Positions 63,836 through 64,000 of a stretch of 64,000 nucleotides of DNA are shown one piece after another (positions within the stretch are counted from its first letter, which is position 1; every line of letters begins with the position of its first letter). Origin of the DNA: Oncomelania hupensis (Eukaryota; Mollusca; Gastropoda; Littorinimorpha; Pomatiopsidae). The notes beneath the pieces are model-generated. The model made no database searches. It saw nothing but the letters and a program-made list of their open reading frames with translations, and had not been told where the DNA came from. The position numbers and the translations under genes are program-made. The DNA lies in contig CM072511.1 in assembly GCA_036898135.1 (NCBI GenBank), forward strand, positions 40,176,556-40,240,555, read 5' to 3'.

Positions 63836-64000
63836 CTCCTCCTCCTCCTCCTCCTTCTTCTTCTTCTTTAAAGTGACACTTCTTCGCGTTGATTACCGCC
63901 TTCATCATTATAGAGAACATTCTAGATACAGAAGATTCGAGTTTAGGTTTCTTCTTCTTCTTCTTCTTCTTCTTCTTCTTCTTCTTCTTCTTCTTCTTCT
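63836..64000. repeat. (TCC)n/(TTC)n arrays, the last running off the window
   Basis: TCC/TTC repeats at 63836-63867, and a TTC array from about 63950 that continues past the end of the window. Confidence 0.95.

Overview
This is a eukaryotic window. Three genes have canonical GT-AG introns, and the rest is AT-rich DNA full of microsatellites and interspersed transposons. The genes and the repeat types (tRNA-headed SINEs, RTE-, CR1- and L2-like LINEs, hAT-, piggyBac- and Mutator-like DNA elements, long GAT/AAT arrays) fit an invertebrate animal, most likely a mollusc or other lophotrochozoan. The species assignment is inference. There are no operons, CRISPR arrays, rRNA genes or intact tRNA genes.

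Region 1 (about 1-11.7 kb, + strand) is the 3' two-thirds of an OTUD7/Cezanne-type deubiquitinase gene. Six exons join in phase (983-1201, 2770-2868, 4680-4807, 7324-7460, 8912-9216, 9626-10845). They encode the OTU protease core with its catalytic Cys and His and a C-terminal tail with two A20-like zinc fingers. Introns 1-4 each hold one or two non-autonomous DNA transposons with intact terminal inverted repeats and target-site duplications. Another piggyBac-like element lies just upstream of the first visible exon. All six carry the start or a fragment of a transposase in the same orientation as the gene.

Region 2 (11.7-24.3 kb) has no host gene. It holds a Mutator-like MITE, SINEs, an RTE-like LINE split by a CR1-like LINE, and a 577-bp retroposon family with 10-13 bp target duplications. 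Members of that family recur throughout the window.

Region 3 (24.8-30.0 kb, - strand) is the 3' part of a single-pass membrane protein: one MAM domain, a Ser/Thr/Pro-rich mucin-like stalk, a transmembrane helix and a short cytoplasmic tail. One intron contains three tandemly arranged RTE-like LINE remnants.

Region 4 (30-50.6 kb) has no recognisable host gene. It holds several retroposons, an L2-like LINE whose empty site is preserved in a neighbouring tandem duplicate, a second copy of the 6-bp-TSD transposon seen in OTUD7 intron 1, a short telomere-like tract and many simple repeats.

Region 5 (51.3-53.4 kb, - strand) is the 3' part of a voltage-gated proton channel (HVCN1-like) gene: S3-S4, the coiled coil and an unusually long Ser/Gly-rich C-terminal tail. 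Its S1-S2 exons were not found between 53.4 and 64 kb. That interval holds microsatellites, SINEs, a 166-bp tandem duplication and another copy of the 577-bp retroposon.

The three genes are unrelated neighbours, not a functional cluster. The main interest lies in the transposon biology, where nested insertions and matching target duplications allow a relative insertion order to be read directly.
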